35,414 nucleotides of DNA, taken from positions 1-35,414 of the forward strand of contig CACXQV010000051.1 in NCBI GenBank assembly GCA_902769875.1, written 5' to 3'. This document shows, one piece after another, positions 1 to 7,301 of the stretch. How positions within the stretch are numbered: the first letter of the stretch is position 1; every line of letters starts with the position of its first letter. The stretch comes from an uncultured Bacteroidia bacterium. Its GTDB lineage: Bacteria > Bacteroidota > Bacteroidia > Bacteroidales > F082. The translations under genes and the position numbers were made by a program. The notes below the pieces were generated by a model. It saw only the letters and a list, made by a program, of their open reading frames with translations. It did not search any database and was not told the DNA's origin.

Positions 1-2699
1 TCGATGGCCGCGCTGCAGTTGCCCTTCTCGAAATACGACTTGCCCACGATGTGGTTGATTTGGTTCACCTGCTCGTCGGTCAGGTCGCGCGAGATGCGCA
101 AGTCCTCCCCCATCTCGATGGCCTTGTCGTAATTGCCGAGGAAGAAGTTGCTCTTCATGCTGCCTTCGAGGGCTTCGAGGCGTTTGAGCGGTTCCTCTGT
201 GATGCGCGAGAGGCGCTCGTAGTAGTCGCCTGCCGTGCTGTAGTTACCTTTTTCGTACTCGATGCGGGCTATTTTCAGCAAGGCATTGTCGGTATAGTCG
301 TTGTTGGGCTGTGCCAAGATATAATTAAGGTGCGCGATCACTTGTTCTTGCGTGCCCACCTTTTCGGCACATTCGTAGGCATAGTAATGGGCCTTCAATG
401 CATAGGCGCCGTTGCCGAAATTGTCGAAATAGTATTGCAAGGCGGTTTGGGCCTGCTGATAGCGGCCGTCGAGATAGAAGTTCTCCGCATTGGCGAAGGC
501 CAAGGAGTCTTGCTGCGTGACCTTCACCTTACCGCCATTCGCGTTGACATAGCCGAAGTATTCGTCCAACTTGTTCTGCTCCATATAGATGCTGCGGATG
601 ATGCTCAAGGCCTCGCGCGACTCGTCGGTGTTGGGATAATTGGACACGAGGCTCTTCAGGTTCTCCATCGCTTGGTCATACTGGTTGTTGTTGTAATAAA
701 TCATCCCGACCTTCATCAGTGCCTGACGGGTATAACTCGAGCGCGGACGGTCCTTGATGAGGCGGTTGAAGCTGGCGATGGCCGCACGCTTGTCGCCGTA
801 GACGAGATAGGTATTGCCGATTTCGAACAACGCCTGCTCATAATACGGGGTGCTTGGATAGGTCTGCACCAAGTCGTCCAGCATATTGATCTTTTGGTTC
901 ACGTTGCCTTTTGCGCCATAGCAAAGCCCTTGCTGGAAAAACGCATAGTCGGCGTTGCGTTTCCCGATGCGGGTGGCAAGGTCGTAATAATTGATGGCTT
1001 GGTCGTAGCTGCGTTCCATGTAGAAGCAGTCGCCGAGGCGGATGTAGGCGTCGGTCTTGAGCTCGTTTTGGCTGTCGTCGGCCTGACGGATGAAGCTCCT
1101 GAAGCATTCCTCGGCCAAGCCGTAGTCGGGCCTTTGGTAGTAGATGTAGCCCAAATCGTAGTCGGCGAGCTTGTGTTCGGGCAAGCCGGCTGCACCTTGC
1201 ATTTCCTTGAACTGCGTAAGGTAGTTGGCGGCTTTGCCATGGTCGCCCATCTGGTATGACGACTCGCCCATCCAGAAGCAGGCCAGCGCCTTGTTGGAAG
1301 CCGGGTGCCTGCCGTTCATGATTTTCGAGAAATAGACCTGCGCTTTGTCGTAGTTGCCCTTTTGGAAATTGTCGATGCCCGTCGCATAGAGCAATTCGTT
1401 GTAAACCGTTTGCAACTCACGGCTTTTCTTCTTCATGGCTTCAAGGCGTTTGAGCGCTTCTTCGTGTTCTTTCGCGTTGAGCAACAGATAGATGGACATT
1501 TCCTCCGCTTCGGCCTTGCGTTCCAGTGCGGGATGCTCGGCGATGTAGTTGTCAAGCAGTCCGACAGCCTCGTTGAAGGGGTCGGCACCGGGGATGAGGC
1601 TCAGGCGGGCATAGTCGAAAAGGGCTTCCTCGCTGAGTTCGGGGTCGAAGCCGGCTGAATAGGCGTTATAGAACGCGCTGCGGGCATATTTCATCTCGTC
1701 GGCCTTGGCATAGCACGAGCCCAAGTAATAGGAAGCGTATTGCGCAAGGATGTCGTTGTTGCCCGCGATTTTCTGCAAGTCGGCAACGGCTCCCTTGTGG
1801 TCGCCTTTCATCATCTTGCTCACGCCCATCTGGTAATAGGCCTCGCGCGACATGCCTCGGCTAAGGTTCCGCTTGTAGATGTCGTAGTATTCCAAGGTCT
1901 TGTCGTAGTCTTTCTGCTGGAAATAGGCATCGGCCACGATTTGCGCCATCTCCGACTTGCGTTTTTTGTCGGCTTGCTGGATATAGCCCGGCCCTTCCTC
2001 TATCACCGACTGGTAATCGCCTTTGAGGTAGTCGATTTGCATGATGTAGGCCGGCACCACTTTGGCGTAGTCGCTGTGCGAGCGCAGGCGGCGGAAATTG
2101 CCCAAGGCCTCGTCGTATTTCTCTTTGATGTATTGGATATGGGCGTAGTAATAGCGTGCCGGCTCTTGGTATTTGCCTTCGTTCATCATCAGGCCGTGGA
2201 AAAGCGGCATAGCCTTGTCGGTTTCGCCCGTCTGGAAATAGGCATAGCCCATATTGAATTGCATCTGCTGCGCCTCGTCGGTGTTGAGCGAGGTGGCATC
2301 GGTACTTACATAGATGGCCAAAGCCTCCTTGTAGTTCTTGTTTTGGAACAAATGGTTGGCATAGAGGAAGTTGGCGTGTTTTGCCCAAGTGCTGCCCGGA
2401 TTGTCGTTGACGAACTGCATCACTTTGGCAGGGCCGTCGGCGTGGCCGAGATACAACGCGCTGACCGCCTCGTAATACTGCGCATCGACGCAACGCTGGG
2501 CCTTGGCATCGGCGACATGGGCGCGATATTGCCCGAATGCCGACAACGCTGCGCCATATTCTTGGTTTCGGAACAGTAGCACTCCTTCCTTGAAGAGCGC
2601 CTCCGGGGCGTAGTCCTCAATATGCTTTTGCGCTGGCAATGAAACCGTTGCAAAAAGAAAAATCAAGGTTGCCAATGTTTTTGTCGGGTTGATGTTCAT
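1..2699 (-). CDS. Large exported tetratricopeptide-repeat protein (5' part, runs off left edge)
   Basis: An open frame of 899 codons on the minus strand starts at the ATG complementary to 2697-2699 and has no stop before the window edge, so the C-terminus is missing. The N-terminus (MNINPTKTLATLIFLFATVSLPAQ) is a signal peptide ending near residue 24. The rest is a chain of helical TPR-like units spaced about 34-37 residues, with typical A/Y/G positions such as AYFQTGETDKAMPLF, AYFQQKDYDKTLEYYD and GDCFYMERSYDQAINYYD. Proteins of this kind in Bacteroidales are periplasmic or outer-membrane-associated scaffolds; no enzymatic domain is visible and the partner is unknown. A possible weak -7 box (TATTTTCG, complement of 2716-2723) lies just upstream. 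The opposite strand also has long open frames here, but these lack family features and are antisense shadows in the same codon register. Confidence 0.9.
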   Translation of the reverse strand, partial: MNINPTKTLATLIFLFATVSLPAQKHIEDYAPEALFKEGVLLFRNQEYGAALSAFGQYRAHVADAKAQRCVDAQYYEAVSALYLGHADGPAKVMQFVNDNPGSTWAKHANFLYANHLFQNKNYKEALAIYVSTDATSLNTDEAQQMQFNMGYAYFQTGETDKAMPLFHGLMMNEGKYQEPARYYYAHIQYIKEKYDEALGNFRRLRSHSDYAKVVPAYIMQIDYLKGDYQSVIEEGPGYIQQADKKRKSEMAQIVADAYFQQKDYDKTLEYYDIYKRNLSRGMSREAYYQMGVSKMMKGDHKGAVADLQKIAGNNDILAQYASYYLGSCYAKADEMKYARSAFYNAYSAGFDPELSEEALFDYARLSLIPGADPFNEAVGLLDNYIAEHPALERKAEAEEMSIYLLLNAKEHEEALKRLEAMKKKSRELQTVYNELLYATGIDNFQKGNYDKAQVYFSKIMNGRHPASNKALACFWMGESSYQMGDHGKAANYLTQFKEMQGAAGLPEHKLADYDLGYIYYQRPDYGLAEECFRSFIRQADDSQNELKTDAYIRLGDCFYMERSYDQAINYYDLATRIGKRNADYAFFQQGLCYGAKGNVNQKINMLDDLVQTYPSTPYYEQALFEIGNTYLVYGDKRAAIASFNRLIKDRPRSSYTRQALMKVGMIYYNNNQYDQAMENLKSLVSNYPNTDESREALSIIRSIYMEQNKLDEYFGYVNANGGKVKVTQQDSLAFANAENFYLDGRYQQAQTALQYYFDNFGNGAYALKAHYYAYECAEKVGTQEQVIAHLNYILAQPNNDYTDNALLKIARIEYEKGNYSTAGDYYERLSRITEEPLKRLEALEGSMKSNFFLGNYDKAIEMGEDLRISRDLTDEQVNQINHIVGKSYFEKGNCSAAI

Positions 2700-2915
2700 A
2701 GGTTGAAATTTTGGACGAAAATACACAATTCGGCAATAGGTTCGACAAAAATGGTCAAATTTCGTGCCGAAAGCCTAATGAAAACGACGACCGACGGGAA
2801 TTATTGTAGGCCACGACCCGCAAATCCCAGCCAAACCGCCGCGAAATCACCTGCCTGCAACATTGGGGAAAAGATTCGCCAAAACCAATGACTACGCTTC
2901 GCGTTTCCGCCAACC

Positions 2916-2937
2916 CCAATTGCGGGGACGCAATTGG
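2916..2937. repeat. Perfect hairpin CCAATTGCG-GGGA-CGCAATTGG
   Basis: Two perfect 9-base arms flank a 4-base loop. It is the first of three hairpins in the roughly 400-base gap between the TPR gene and the DUF4465 gene. The gap has no convincing gene; the short open frames on both strands have no start context or family signal. Confidence 0.7.
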
Positions 2938-2971
2938 CGACAATGCGCCATTGGTGGTTTCCAGTGGCGTT

Positions 2972-2989
2972 GCAGGCGAGGCCGCCTGC
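2972..2989. repeat. Perfect hairpin GCAGGCG-AGGC-CGCCTGC
   Basis: Seven-base perfect arms with a four-base loop, second hairpin of the 2700-3095 intergenic cluster. There is no T-tract directly after it on either strand, so a simple intrinsic terminator is unlikely. Confidence 0.6.
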
Positions 2990-3071
2990 GAACCCAATGC
3001 GACGTTTGCCTACGCCGATAACGATGATTGCCCTCGCCTACCCTAAAACACCAAGCCATTCCAAGTTTCGC

Positions 3072-3088
3072 GCATCCCAACGGGATGC
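3072..3088. terminator. Hairpin GCATCCC-AAC-GGGATGC just past the DUF4465 gene
   Basis: Perfect 7-bp stem with a 3-base loop starting 8 bases beyond the stop codon of the minus-strand DUF4465 gene. The position suits a transcript 3' end. The U-tract is poor, and the same GCATCCC/GGGATGC hairpin is, from memory, a dispersed intergenic repeat in Bacteroidales, so terminator function is inference. Confidence 0.45.
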
Positions 3089-3095
3089 AAAGAAA

Positions 3096-4649
3096 TCATT
3101 TCACTATCACTTTCTGTATCAATCTGTTACCATTCCAACGGATGGACACGAAATACACGCCCTTGGGGCATTCGCCCAAATCAAGTTGGGTTTCATGTCC
3201 GACAACGCTGCCGCGCATCACCGCTTGACCTGAAATGTCATACAATTCGTAATCAAACCTTTGCGCATCAGCGACGGTCAATGTGAGCCTTCCCGATGTC
3301 GGGTTGGGATAGGCCGCAAAACTTGCCCCGCATTCATCAACGCCTTCCACATGATTCATCACCACATGAATCTCGAAATCCACAAACTGGCCGTCGCTGG
3401 TGGCACGCATGACGAGATCGGCCTCGGCTTGCTCTTCCACCAAACGGCTCAACACCAATATTTTGCCATCCATTTCAACAGAAAGGGCGGTTTCATTCGA
3501 ATTGGAAACGATGCCGTAAGTGATGCCTTCGTCGGGGTCGTCGGGGTCGGAAGCCACGCCATCAAGATTGACTTGGAGGGTTTGCGGAAACTCATCGAAA
3601 ACCAACTCCGTCACGGGATTGAGAATGAAAGGCGGCTCGTCGACAACCTGATGCATTATGACGTGCACGATGAAATCGACCGACTGGCCATCGCTGGTGG
3701 CACGCAACACAAGGTCGACCGTGGCTTCGTTCGCTGTTTGGCGGAACAGGTTCAAAATCCTGTTGTTGACTTGAGCCAACAACGCCGAAGGATTCGGATT
3801 GGAAACCACGCTGTAGGCAATCTGCTCATCGGGGTCGTCGGGGTCGGTGGCCACGCCATCAAGGTTGACTTGGAGGGTTTGCGGATATTCGTCAAAGACC
3901 ACATCCTGAACGGGATTGACGACATACGGCGGCAAGTCGGGAGCCGCGCCGCCCCCGTTGAAGTTGTCCATGCAGAAATAGGCCGGCGTAATCATGTTGT
4001 AGCCACTGCCTCTTGATGACGAAAGGCTAAAGGAAATGGTGGCCACATTACCCAAGGGGCTGAGATCGAACCACTCCCAAGTATTTAGGACATAGTCTTC
4101 ATCATTGTTGGCAAAGCGAAAGTCGGCGAGGTAGAAATCCAATGTACCCACGGTTTGTCCACTGGCATTCTTACCTGTCGCTGTCACCTTGAACCAGTCA
4201 GGGTCGTTGCCTGAAGGTCCTCCGTAGGGTGGCTCGCCATACCCACCTTGAAGAATGTCTTGATAAGTCCACAGATTGTTGGTGACATAGCAGCCTGTTA
4301 CGGTATGTGATTGCCCATCGGCGGCATAGACATCCGTCTGCACACCCATGGTATAGGCCACGGCATATTGGGTAGAGCCATCGTATCCGCAGCCGGTGGC
4401 AGCCGTGTATTGGGCATTCAGGCCCGTCTGGCTCAGGTCGGTGCGGTTGGAGGCCGTGAAGCCGCCCCAATAGCCGTATTGGGTAGAATTGGTAAAGAGC
4501 CAGCCGCCGCTGGACATCTCATTCTCGCCGACAGGGGGCTGCCAAATGCCGTTGCTTCCGAGTTGCACATCTTCAAAAGTGGCAGGTTCTTGCGCGAAGG
4601 CGAAGTTAGCCACAAAAAGCGAAAGGAAAAGGAAAAGATTTTTCCGCAT
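3096..4649 (-). CDS. Secreted DUF4465 (BtuH-like) protein with T9SS sorting domain
   Basis: 517 residues. Residues 1-19 are a signal peptide ending in AFA-Q. Residues about 21-232 match the DUF4465 pattern (ATFEDV near the start, GWLFTNSTQYGYWGGF, later DWFKVTATGKN and TWEWFDLSPLGNV, ending YFCMDNFNGG). Two tandem repeats of roughly 95 residues follow (about 236-330 and 332-425), sharing VFDEYPQTLQVNLDGVATDPDDPDE and VLRATSDGQ-type blocks, and look like Ig/cadherin-type spacers. The last 80 residues (AAYPNPTSGRLTL ... GVYFVSI ... QKVIVK) are a type IX secretion C-terminal sorting domain. DUF4465 proteins in gut Bacteroidetes include surface B12-binding proteins (BtuH). The cobalamin riboswitch directly upstream supports a role in corrinoid capture. 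Here surface delivery appears to be by T9SS rather than as a lipoprotein. Binding itself is inferred. Confidence 0.9.
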   Translation of the reverse strand: MRKNLFLFLSLFVANFAFAQEPATFEDVQLGSNGIWQPPVGENEMSSGGWLFTNSTQYGYWGGFTASNRTDLSQTGLNAQYTAATGCGYDGSTQYAVAYTMGVQTDVYAADGQSHTVTGCYVTNNLWTYQDILQGGYGEPPYGGPSGNDPDWFKVTATGKNASGQTVGTLDFYLADFRFANNDEDYVLNTWEWFDLSPLGNVATISFSLSSSRGSGYNMITPAYFCMDNFNGGGAAPDLPPYVVNPVQDVVFDEYPQTLQVNLDGVATDPDDPDEQIAYSVVSNPNPSALLAQVNNRILNLFRQTANEATVDLVLRATSDGQSVDFIVHVIMHQVVDEPPFILNPVTELVFDEFPQTLQVNLDGVASDPDDPDEGITYGIVSNSNETALSVEMDGKILVLSRLVEEQAEADLVMRATSDGQFVDFEIHVVMNHVEGVDECGASFAAYPNPTSGRLTLTVADAQRFDYELYDISGQAVMRGSVVGHETQLDLGECPKGVYFVSIRWNGNRLIQKVIVK

Positions 4650-4761
4650 AACTTATTGGTTATTAAACATTAAATAATAATGCAAGACCATCGCAAGCAG
4701 CTATGCCAATTGCCACGCTTAGCGTCGCCCTTGTTCCCGAAGGCTTGCAAAGAATTACCTT

Positions 4762-4905
4762 GTTTGGCAGGTCTTCTGACTTGCCCGAGCCTGTCGCCTT
4801 CCCATACGGATGGGCCGTACAGTGGCTTTTTCTTGACAGGCCTTACACGGGCTCACAGCAGCGGGCACTGTTGCCGATTTGCACGGCATTCCCTTAACCA
4901 AATCG
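4762..4905 (-). promoter_or_regulatory. Cobalamin (B12) riboswitch upstream of the DUF4465 gene
   Basis: Read on the minus strand the region carries the hallmark blocks in order: GGGAA near the 5' end, AAATCGGCAACAGTGCCCGC, GCTGTGA, CCACTG, GGGAAGGCGACAGGC, and AGTCAGAAGACCTGCC (complement of 4766-4781). This is the class with a full P7-P10 core. The aptamer ends 117 bases before the ATG. B12 riboswitches of this class normally reduce expression when cobalamin is bound, so the DUF4465 protein should rise when B12 is scarce. Confidence 0.93.
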
Positions 4906-4909
4906 GGCG

Positions 4910-4917
4910 CAAAGGTA
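4910..4917 (-). promoter_or_regulatory. -7 promoter box for the DUF4465 riboswitch transcript
   Basis: Reads TACCTTTG on the minus strand, an exact TAnnTTTG match, a few bases before the riboswitch 5' end. TTTGG sequences about 25-30 bases further upstream could serve as the -33 element. Confidence 0.6.
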
Positions 4918-4995
4918 AGGCATTTTTCCGAAATGGCAATTGCCAAAGCCAAAACATTATTTCGGGGTGATAGGCAAGCGTACAGAAATATTCCC

Positions 4996-5003
4996 TATTT
5001 TTG
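4996..5003 (+). promoter_or_regulatory. -7 promoter box for the CoA-transferase riboswitch transcript
   Basis: TATTTTTG, an exact TAnnTTTG match about 10 bases before the plus-strand riboswitch. With the minus-strand box at 4910-4917 it forms a compact divergent promoter pair. Confidence 0.6.
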
Positions 5004-5011
5004 CCGCCGAT

Positions 5012-5185
5012 TTGTGGTGTCCCTTGCGGACTCAATAGGGAATCGGGTGAAAGTCCCGTACAGTTCCCGCTGCTGTGATGGCCAATCGCCTGCCACTGTG
5101 CCACTGAAAGCCTTGTCTTTCGGGAAGGCGGCAGAAGCGAGGCCTCAGTCAGAAGACCTGCCTCAAGTCGCGAAACAAGGCTTCC
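5012..5185 (+). promoter_or_regulatory. Cobalamin (B12) riboswitch upstream of the CoA-transferase gene
   Basis: Plus strand holds GGGAATCGGGTGAAAGTCCC, then ACAGTTCCCGCTGCTGTGA, GCCACTG, GGGAAGGCGGCAGAAGCGAG and CAGTCAGAAGACCTGCC (ending near 5162), the standard order of the cobalamin aptamer core. Only about 47 bases separate the AGACCTGCC block from the ATG at 5209. No U-tract terminator is visible there, so control probably acts on ribosome access. A longer open frame that begins at 4879 runs straight through the aptamer and is not the real start. Confidence 0.93.
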
Positions 5186-5208
5186 GGGAATTGAAGTTAT
5201 TAAGTAAT

Positions 5209-6525
5209 ATGAAGAAACAATATCAACCAGTCACGGCTGAAGAAGCCGTCAAAGTCATCAAGTCGGGCGACCACGTCCACATCAGTTCGGTGTCGAATGT
5301 GCCGCAATGTTTGGTCAAGGCTATGTGCGACAGAGGTCGCGCGGGCGAGTTGAAGAATGTCTATATCCATCACCTTCACACCGAGGGCGCCGCGCCCTAC
5401 GTCAACCCTGAATTCGAGGGCATTTTCCAGCACAATGCCTTCTTCGTGGGTGCCAACGTGCGCGAAAGCGTCCAAAAAGGCTTGGCCGACTACATTCCCG
5501 TTTTCCTCGGCGAGACCTCGAAACTTTATCGCGAGCGTTACATCAAATGCAACGTGGCGATGATTCAGGTTGGCCCTCCCGACAAGTTCGGCTATGTGTC
5601 GCTCGGTTCGTCGGTCGATGCCACTTTGGCCGCAATGGAGAGTGCCGAGTTTGTCATTGCAGTGGTCAACAAGCACGTTCCGCGCACCTTCGGCGATGCT
5701 TTGGTTCATATTAGCAGAATCAATGTTTTTGTTGAGGACGATTCACCATTGCTCACCGTCGATATGCCCGAGCCAAACGAGGTGGAAAAAACCATCGGGC
5801 GTTATTGTGCCGAACTCATCGAAGACGGTGCCTGCCTCCAGATGGGTATCGGTTCCATACCCAACGCCATCCTTTCGTGCCTCCACAACCACAAAAACAT
5901 CGGCATCCATACCGAGATGTTCTCCGACGGCATTTTGCCGCTTGTCAAGAAAGGCGTCATCACTGGCGACAACAAGAAACTCAACAAAGGAAAAATCGTA
6001 TCCACCTTCGTGATGGGCTCGAAGAAAATCTATGACTTCATCAACGGCAACCACGAGGTGCTGCTGATGGACGTGGAATACACCAACGATCCCTTCATCA
6101 TTGCACAGCAACCCAAGATGACTTCCATCAACTCGGGCATCCAGATTGACCTGTCGGGACAGGTGTGCGCCGACTCGTTGGGCGAGCGCATCTATTCAGG
6201 TGTTGGCGGCCAAATTGACTACGTCTATGGCTCGTCGCGCTCGAAGGGCGGCAAGGCCATCATCGCAATGCCCTCCACCACGCGCAAAGGCATCAACAAG
6301 ATTGTGCCTGCCTTGGACTTGGGCTCGGGTGCCGTCACCACGCGCAACCATATCCACTGGTTCGTCACGGAATATGGCGCGGTGAATCTCTACGGACGCT
6401 CGCTTCAGGAAAGGGCAAAACTCATCATTTCGGTGGCGCATCCGCAGTTCCAAGAACAGTTGGACGAGGCCGCGTTCAAGAGGTTTGGGCCGCATTTCCA
6501 TTACCTTTGGAACAATATTGTTTGA
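5209..6525 (+). CDS. Acetyl-CoA hydrolase / 4-hydroxybutyrate-type CoA-transferase
   Basis: 438 residues starting MKKQYQPVTAEEAV. The family is the AbfT/Cat1 group, which moves CoA between acyl-CoA and a carboxylate such as acetate, butyrate, 4-hydroxybutyrate, propionate or succinate. Visible marks are the N-terminal HISSVSN block, LQMGIGSIPNA near 210-220, the catalytic Glu at about 236 in GIHTEMFSDG, the GVGGQIDY loop at 331-338, and the C-terminal TEYGAVNLYGRS segment. Length is normal for the family. The ATG at 5209 is chosen because everything upstream is riboswitch. No partner gene is adjacent downstream; the next gene is MarC. The exact acyl substrate cannot be read from sequence. Control by B12 suggests a link to the methylmalonyl-CoA (propionate) route or to an alternative used when that route is starved of cofactor. 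Confidence 0.93.
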   Translation: MKKQYQPVTAEEAVKVIKSGDHVHISSVSNVPQCLVKAMCDRGRAGELKNVYIHHLHTEGAAPYVNPEFEGIFQHNAFFVGANVRESVQKGLADYIPVFLGETSKLYRERYIKCNVAMIQVGPPDKFGYVSLGSSVDATLAAMESAEFVIAVVNKHVPRTFGDALVHISRINVFVEDDSPLLTVDMPEPNEVEKTIGRYCAELIEDGACLQMGIGSIPNAILSCLHNHKNIGIHTEMFSDGILPLVKKGVITGDNKKLNKGKIVSTFVMGSKKIYDFINGNHEVLLMDVEYTNDPFIIAQQPKMTSINSGIQIDLSGQVCADSLGERIYSGVGGQIDYVYGSSRSKGGKAIIAMPSTTRKGINKIVPALDLGSGAVTTRNHIHWFVTEYGAVNLYGRSLQERAKLIISVAHPQFQEQLDEAAFKRFGPHFHYLWNNIV

Positions 6526-6532
6526 TTGATTT

Positions 6533-6644
6533 AACTACGAATTACACAAATATTACTAATTTTGCACGAATATTCGTATGGATCCGCAGCCGTGGCTGCA
6601 TAATTCCGTAGCATACATTCGTTCAATTAGTGAAATTCGTAGTT
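6533..6644. repeat. MITE-like intergenic element, copy 1 (112 bp)
   Basis: Bounded by perfect 11-bp terminal inverted repeats AACTACGAATT (6533-6543) and AATTCGTAGTT (6634-6644), with an internal small hairpin around CGCAGCCGTGGCTGC (about 6585-6600). Copies 2 and 3 lie in the queuosine gene region at 18924-19087 and 20224-20304. The right half of copy 1 aligns with the right half of copy 2. It contains the likely marC promoter. Confidence 0.8.
6557..6564 (+). promoter_or_regulatory. -7 promoter box for marC, inside the MITE-like element
   Basis: TAATTTTG followed by CACGAATATT. The same 20-base string starting ACTAATTTTGCACGAATATT also occurs at the EamA gene promoter (12732-12751), which suggests a shared or copied promoter. 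Confidence 0.5.
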
Positions 6645-6665
6645 CTTTTTCTAAACTCAAATCCA

Positions 6666-7262
6666 ATGTTCGGTAGCATCAACTTCGTGGAAATCTTCGG
6701 CGCGTTCATCGTGATGGCCGCCATCATCGACATCTTCGGCTCCATTCCCATTTTCGTGGGTATGAAGGCGCAAAACAAGACCATCAAGGCGGGACAGGCC
6801 TGTCTGACGGCCTTGGGACTGTTTTTGGCGTTCTTCTTCGCCGGCGACGCGCTGCTCAAGCTCTTTGGCATCGATGTGGCTTCGTTTGCCGTGGCGGGTT
6901 CGTTCGTGCTGTTCATCCTCGCCGTCGAGATGATTCTCGGTCGCGAAATCATCAAGAACGAGGGCGGCAAGGGCGGCGCGAGCATCGTGCCCATCGCCTT
7001 CCCGTTGATTGCCGGTCCAGGCGCGCTGACAGCCTTGCTCTCGCTCCGCGCCGACTACGCCGTCATCAACATCATCATCGCGCTGTTGCTCAACATCTTG
7101 TTGGACTACATCGTCATCAGCCAGCTCGACCGCATCCAGAAACTCTTGGGCGAAAACCTGATTTTCATCCTCCGCAAGTTCTTCGGCGTCATCCTCTTGG
7201 CCATCGCCGTGAATATGTTCGTCAATAATATTTCGGTGATTATCGGGAATGTGGCGAGATAG
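6666..7262 (+). CDS. MarC family integral membrane protein
   Basis: 198 residues from MFGSINFVEIFGAFIVM. About six membrane segments are visible with the MarC family pattern: a first helix running into DIFGSIPIFVGM, then polar-break motifs, PIAFPLIAGPGALTALL in the fourth helix and a final FFGVILLAIAVNMFVNNI helix. The family lies in the inner membrane; its substrate is not established and the old multiple-antibiotic-resistance link is not supported by later work. An ATG 12 codons upstream is possible, but the family begins close to the internal Met and the upstream part overlaps the right terminal repeat of the MITE-like element, so 6666 is preferred. The gene stands alone, with the R-M locus promoter directly after it. 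Confidence 0.9.
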   Translation: MFGSINFVEIFGAFIVMAAIIDIFGSIPIFVGMKAQNKTIKAGQACLTALGLFLAFFFAGDALLKLFGIDVASFAVAGSFVLFILAVEMILGREIIKNEGGKGGASIVPIAFPLIAGPGALTALLSLRADYAVINIIIALLLNILLDYIVISQLDRIQKLLGENLIFILRKFFGVILLAIAVNMFVNNISVIIGNVAR

Positions 7263-7274
7263 GGGAAAAATGTG

Positions 7275-7282
7275 TAATTTTG
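7275..7282 (+). promoter_or_regulatory. -7 promoter box for the R-M operon
   Basis: TAATTTTG located 19 bases before the methyltransferase ATG, which implies a very short leader. Confidence 0.5.
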
Positions 7283-7301
7283 CATTTCAATCATTGACAA
7301 T

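Noticed and set aside
51-2579. Long plus-strand open frames (51-1259, 1305-1658, 1740-2579)
   Set aside because: They are antisense, in the same codon register, to the TPR gene on the minus strand, are rich in Val/Leu/His from complementing Glu/Gln/Tyr codons, and show no domain.
2703-3233. Small open frames in the 2.7-3.2 kb gap
   Set aside because: Short, overlapping on both strands, no start context, dominated by hairpin sequence.
4879-5208. N-terminal extension of the CoA-transferase by 110 codons
   Set aside because: The extension is translated riboswitch. The family N-terminus begins at the ATG at 5209.
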